A stretch of DNA of 64,000 nucleotides from Sapientia aquatica (GTDB lineage Bacteria > Pseudomonadota > Gammaproteobacteria > Burkholderiales > Burkholderiaceae_D). The notes beneath the pieces were generated by a model. The model saw nothing but the letters and a program-made list of their open reading frames with translations. It had not been told where the DNA came from and did no database searches. The translations under genes and the position numbers were made by a program. The stretch's first letter is position 1; every line of letters starts with the position of its first letter. The stretch spans positions 620,001 to 684,000 of the forward strand of contig NZ_SMYL01000002.1 in NCBI RefSeq assembly GCF_004358105.1, in the 5' to 3' direction. Below, piece by piece: positions 60,599 through 64,000 of the stretch.

Positions 60599-62875
60599 TT
60601 AGTCCTGCTTTAAAAGGCGAAGTCCGTTAAAAATCACAATCAAACTCGCCCCCATATCGGCGAACACCGCCATCCACAAGTTCGAGTAGCCCAGTAGCGT
60701 CAGCGCAAAGAAGCAAATTTTGATACCCAAAGCGATGCTGATATTTTGAATTAGCACCTTGGAGCAGCGGTTGGACAACGTAATCAGCTCGGCGATTTTA
60801 CTTAAATCGTCTTGCATAAATGCCACATCGGCGGTCTCTAAAGCGGTCGCACTGGCCGCCGCGCCCAAAGTCATGCCAATATCGGCGCGCGCCAATGCGG
60901 GTGCGTCGTTGACCCCGTCACCGAGCATCGCAACTGGACCCAACTCCTGCAATTCAGCGATGTGCTTTTGTTTGTCTTCAGGAAGTAGGCATGAATAAAT
61001 TTTAGTAATACCCACTTCTTGTCCAACGGTTTCGGCAGTGCGTCCATTGTCGCCAGTGAGCATGGCGGTATTGATTCCCATGCTGCGTAGTTGGGAGATT
61101 GTCGCTTGGCTATTCTCACGCACTTGGTCAGCCACGGAAAACAGTGCTAAGGCGATTTGATGTTGGGCATGCGCCAAAATCACCACGGTATTGCCCTTGC
61201 TTTCCAACTGCTCAATTTGGCTTATTTGCGCAGTAGTTAGCTTGACTTTGGTTTCTGCCATTAACAGCACGTTACCCAGTACATAGCTGATTGGATGGGT
61301 TTCATTCAAAATATCGCCCATCACGCCGCGACCTGTTAAAGACTTAAAGTTGCTGACATAGTCAACTCGGCGCGCTTGTTTTTTATGCGCTTCAACGATG
61401 GCATTGGCGATCGGATGTTGCGATAAGCTGTTGAGGCTGGCCGCTAATTGCAAACACATTGCTTGATCTAAATTAGCTAGCGGAATGATGTTGTTTAACA
61501 CCGGCTTGCCAATCGTGAGCGTGCCGGTTTTATCAAATGCGATGGTTTTTAAATGACGCGCTTGTTCCAAATATTGTCCGCCTTTGACCAAAATCCCACG
61601 GCGCGCAGCGCTGGTGAGTGCGCTAACAACGGTAACTGGCGTTGAGATCACTAAAGCACAGGGACAAGCAATTACCAGTAAAACTAAGGCTTTGTAGATG
61701 CTATCGTGCCAGCTTGCGGCGAACAACAAGGGTGGAACTGTCGCCATCAATAACGCCGCCATAAAAACGCAGGGTGTATAAATTTTGGCGAACCGATCAA
61801 TCATGCGCTCAGTCGGGGCGCGCTGCTGCTGCGCTTGCTGAATCGCGGTTGCGATACGATCTAAAGTCGTGCTGCCAGCGGCTGCGGTGACTTGGTATTC
61901 CAAGCTACCGTCTTCGTTTAAGCTTCCCGCAAAAACAGCATCCCCCTTATTTTTGAAAACCGGCATACTTTCTCCGGTAATCGGTGCTTGGTTCACGCTG
62001 GAAGTGCCGCTGCTAACGATGCCATCTAAGGCAATGCGCTCACCTGGACGAGCGCGCACGATTTGGCCGACGTTGATTTGATTGCTCGGTGACAGTTGCC
62101 AAGTACCGTTTTCTTGGCGCACTAAGGCCGACTCCGGCGCATGTGCTTGCAATGCCGAGATCGCGTTGCGTGCTCGGTCTAAACTCGCTGCTTCAATTTT
62201 TTCCGCCAAGGTGAATAAGAAAATAACCACCGCCGCCTCGGGGAATTGCCCAATCAATAGCGCGCCAATGACCGCGACGCTCATTAATAGATTGATGTTC
62301 AAATTAAAGTGACGTAACGCGGTCCAGCCTTTTTTAAGTGTCGATGTTCCGGCCAAGGCCACCGCAAGCAGCGCAGTAATAGCCACGACATAGGTATTCG
62401 CGCCAGACCAATCGAGTAACTCCGAACTCAGCGCTAAAACTCCGGATGCTGCAAACATTGCCCATTCGATTTGCGGTGAATGGGATGTCGATTTGCTTGG
62501 ATCGTCGAGTAAATCAATATCAATCAATTTGCGATGGATATCTTGTTCATCGTCTAAGGTGTGCGTGACGGTCAAGACGCGATTAATTAAATCAAATTCG
62601 AGCAAATGAATCTGTTCGTTTTGCGCAAACGCTTGGCGGATTAAGTTAGCTTCGGTTGGGCAATCCATAGCGGTTAAGGTCAACTTTAAAACCGACGCAT
62701 TAGACGGCACGGCTGATTTGTCGCCAACTGCCGGAACCGCATCGTGCTCATCGTGCGCGTGCGTGTGGCTATGATTCGTGTGCTCTCCATGATCGTGTGA
62801 GCAACCACCTCCATTGGCGTGGCTGTGGCCGTGCGAATGCTGTTTTTTTGGTTTGAGTTGGAGGTAATTTGCCAT
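60599..62875 (-). CDS. cadA: Cadmium/zinc-translocating P-type ATPase
   Basis: This pump exports Cd, Zn or Pb across the inner membrane. The N-terminus is histidine-rich (about 14-50, many HSH/HTH repeats), followed by an HMA domain with MDCPTEANLIRQAF in place of the canonical CxxC. The core has the CPC motif in VIACPCALVISTP, DKTGTLTIGKPV, SQHPIANAI and GDGVNDAPALARADIGM. Six or so hydrophobic helices are visible. The length is 758 residues. AAGGTG precedes the ATG. It is divergent from cadR and transcribed from a promoter with a 19-base spacer. Confidence 0.93.
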   Translation of the reverse strand: MANYLQLKPKKQHSHGHSHANGGGCSHDHGEHTNHSHTHAHDEHDAVPAVGDKSAVPSNASVLKLTLTAMDCPTEANLIRQAFAQNEQIHLLEFDLINRVLTVTHTLDDEQDIHRKLIDIDLLDDPSKSTSHSPQIEWAMFAASGVLALSSELLDWSGANTYVVAITALLAVALAGTSTLKKGWTALRHFNLNINLLMSVAVIGALLIGQFPEAAVVIFLFTLAEKIEAASLDRARNAISALQAHAPESALVRQENGTWQLSPSNQINVGQIVRARPGERIALDGIVSSGTSSVNQAPITGESMPVFKNKGDAVFAGSLNEDGSLEYQVTAAAGSTTLDRIATAIQQAQQQRAPTERMIDRFAKIYTPCVFMAALLMATVPPLLFAASWHDSIYKALVLLVIACPCALVISTPVTVVSALTSAARRGILVKGGQYLEQARHLKTIAFDKTGTLTIGKPVLNNIIPLANLDQAMCLQLAASLNSLSQHPIANAIVEAHKKQARRVDYVSNFKSLTGRGVMGDILNETHPISYVLGNVLLMAETKVKLTTAQISQIEQLESKGNTVVILAHAQHQIALALFSVADQVRENSQATISQLRSMGINTAMLTGDNGRTAETVGQEVGITKIYSCLLPEDKQKHIAELQELGPVAMLGDGVNDAPALARADIGMTLGAAASATALETADVAFMQDDLSKIAELITLSNRCSKVLIQNISIALGIKICFFALTLLGYSNLWMAVFADMGASLIVIFNGLRLLKQD

Positions 62876-62921
62876 GCGATTTCACCTTGTTGGGTAAATT
62901 GAACTTTTAATGCTTATCGTT

Positions 62922-62952
62922 AAGATAAAGCCTGAAGTCGCTACAGGGTCAA
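62922..62952 (-). promoter_or_regulatory. MerR-type promoter and operator of cadA
   Basis: On the minus strand TTGACC (62952-62947) and TATCTT (62927-62922) are 19 bases apart, the stretched spacing that MerR-family activators correct. The spacer holds an imperfect dyad, ACCCTGTAG..ACTTCAGGCT, similar to known CadR/ZntR operators. CadR should bind here and activate cadA when cadmium, lead or zinc is present. Confidence 0.75.
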
Positions 62953-62997
62953 GTGTTTTATAATGGCGCATTCGTTTTTTAGTCATCGGGAGAAATC

Positions 62998-63429
62998 ATG
63001 CGTATCGGTGAATTGGGTCAGGCAACGGGCGTGGATGTGGAAACTATCCGCTATTACGAGAAAACCGGCTTATTGGCCGAACCAACTCGGCTAGCCAATG
63101 GCTACCGCAGCTACAGTCAGGCGCACTTAGAGCGCCTGTCGTTTATCCGCCATTGCCGTGCTTTGGATATCCCTTTGGCTGACATTACACGCCTCGTCTT
63201 CTTCATGATGCAGCCTAGTTCAGATTGCGGCGATATCAATAGCTTAATTGATCAGCAAATCGCCAAGGTGAGGGCGCGCTTGGCCAGTATGCAGGCGCTG
63301 GAGAACCAATTAACGACGTTGCGCTCGCGCTGCGATGCCGAACATTCTGGCTTGGAATGCGGGATTTTGCATGAGTTGGTGGCCGCTGCCCACGGTGAAG
63401 CCTGTGCATGCCACACGAAGCCGGCTTAG
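62998..63429 (+). CDS. cadR: Cd(II)/Pb(II)-responsive MerR-family regulator
   Basis: The 143-residue protein has the MerR helix-turn-helix (MRIGELGQATGVDVETIRYYEKTGLL). The metal ligands expected for CadR are present: Cys77 in SSDCGD, Cys112 in SRCDAE and Cys121 in LECGIL, plus a C-terminal CACH cluster (136-139) typical of CadR. It is divergent from cadA, with the shared promoter region between them; a TATAAT at 62959-62964 is its probable -10 box. Confidence 0.94.
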   Translation: MRIGELGQATGVDVETIRYYEKTGLLAEPTRLANGYRSYSQAHLERLSFIRHCRALDIPLADITRLVFFMMQPSSDCGDINSLIDQQIAKVRARLASMQALENQLTTLRSRCDAEHSGLECGILHELVAAAHGEACACHTKPA

Positions 63430-63579
63430 TTGGATAGTTAGTCGCCACGCATGTTGAAACGTTTGTTCACAAAATTCTGCTTTACTGAAAATTGTTTTAG
63501 ATTTAAAGTAATTTCCGCTTTAGTGGCTTCAGAAATCCTTGGGTTGTGCGTTTATCAGTGTCTCTAATAAGGAAATCAC

Positions 63580-64000
63580 ATGCAGACAGCGCATCAAGAT
63601 ACTTTTGCGGCGGATAACTTGCCGCCACGCGCATCGTGGCCGGAATTAATTTTCGATTTGCCCCATTTGCACTACCCAGCGCAACTCAATTGCGCCCAAG
63701 AATTGCTCCAACAAGCGAGCGCCCAGTCCGACAAAGTCGCGTTAATTGGTGCAGAAAACAACCTGACTTACGCTCAATTGCGGCAACAGGTAAATCAAAT
63801 TAGTCATGTCTTGGTCGAGCAACTACATGTAATTCCTGGTAATCGCGTGCTTTTACGCGGCGCAAATTCTCCGATGTTGGTAGCGTGTATTTTGGCGGTC
63901 TGGCAGGTCGGTTGTATTGCAGTTCCTAGCATGCCGATGTTGCGCGCTAAAGAACTTGGCGTGATGATCGAGCAGGCGCAAATCAGTGCGGCGCTGTGCA
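63580..64000 (+). CDS. AMP-dependent acyl/aryl-CoA ligase, N-terminal part only
   Basis: A frame of 140 codons starts at ATG 63580 (AAGGA upstream) and runs off the right edge. It matches the N-terminus of AMP-binding synthetases: LPPRASWPELIFDLP, LNCAQELLQQASAQSDKVALIG, LTYAQLRQQVNQISHVL, then GNRVLLRGANSPMLVACILAVWQVGCIAVPS. The opening resembles 2-aminobenzoate/benzoate-CoA ligases. The AMP-binding motif itself lies beyond the window, so the substrate cannot be confirmed. Confidence 0.85.
   Translation, partial: MQTAHQDTFAADNLPPRASWPELIFDLPHLHYPAQLNCAQELLQQASAQSDKVALIGAENNLTYAQLRQQVNQISHVLVEQLHVIPGNRVLLRGANSPMLVACILAVWQVGCIAVPSMPMLRAKELGVMIEQAQISAALC

Overview
The window looks like a chromosomal segment of a betaproteobacterium, most likely Burkholderiales and plausibly Oxalobacteraceae (Undibacterium/Herminiimonas-like). 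This rests on moderate GC in the core, a YhdP - nitrilase - TldD gene order, a two-subunit arginine succinyltransferase (AruF/AruG type), a giant NAD-glutamate dehydrogenase, and IorAB-type molybdenum hydroxylase genes with cytochromes c. Species cannot be fixed from sequence reading alone.

Region 1 (about 1-6,300) is AT-rich foreign DNA: an integrative and mobilizable element whose left end lies outside the window. It carries, all on the minus strand, a tyrosine integrase next to msrA, a ColE2-type replicase with a candidate origin just downstream, a small protein with MORN-like repeats, mobC-mobA (relaxase) with a candidate oriT, an unknown 102-residue protein behind a perfect sigma-70 consensus promoter, and the start of a large restriction-helicase (type ISP-like) as cargo.

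Region 2 (6,360-17,350) is core metabolism: msrA, a small lipoprotein, an ElaA-type acetyltransferase, and aroG (DAHP synthase). aroG is preceded by a previously unlabelled Phe/Tyr-rich leader peptide and attenuator. Then come a YbaY-META lipoprotein, transketolase, GAPDH, a signal peptidase I and glnE. Region 3 (17,570-27,030) holds yhdP, a nitrilase-family amidase, tldD, a GNAT acetyltransferase, pdxH, a hemerythrin-like protein and tcdA.

Region 4 (27,090-34,250) has a secreted metallophosphoesterase, then two cytochrome c genes and an iorA-iorB pair. These probably form a periplasmic molybdenum oxidoreductase passing electrons to cytochromes. An AraC/GlxA-type regulator follows.

Region 5 (35,060-47,340) is a complete arginine succinyltransferase (AST) catabolic cluster, astC-aruF-aruG-astD-astB-gdhB-astE, with the NAD-glutamate dehydrogenase embedded between astB and astE. 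Arginine would be taken through succinylated intermediates to glutamate, and GdhB would then deaminate glutamate to 2-oxoglutarate. Copies of a repeated hairpin element lie before astC and between astD and astB.

Region 6 (47,440-64,000) contains an OmpW-like porin, an S9 peptidase, a copper-type P-ATPase with two YHS domains, a diguanylate cyclase, and a MerR-like regulator. It continues with the prkA-yeaH-spoVR stress operon plus a small extra gene, a cadmium/zinc P-ATPase with divergent cadR and a MerR-type promoter, and the start of an AMP-dependent acyl-CoA ligase cut by the right edge. No rRNA, tRNA or CRISPR array was recognised.
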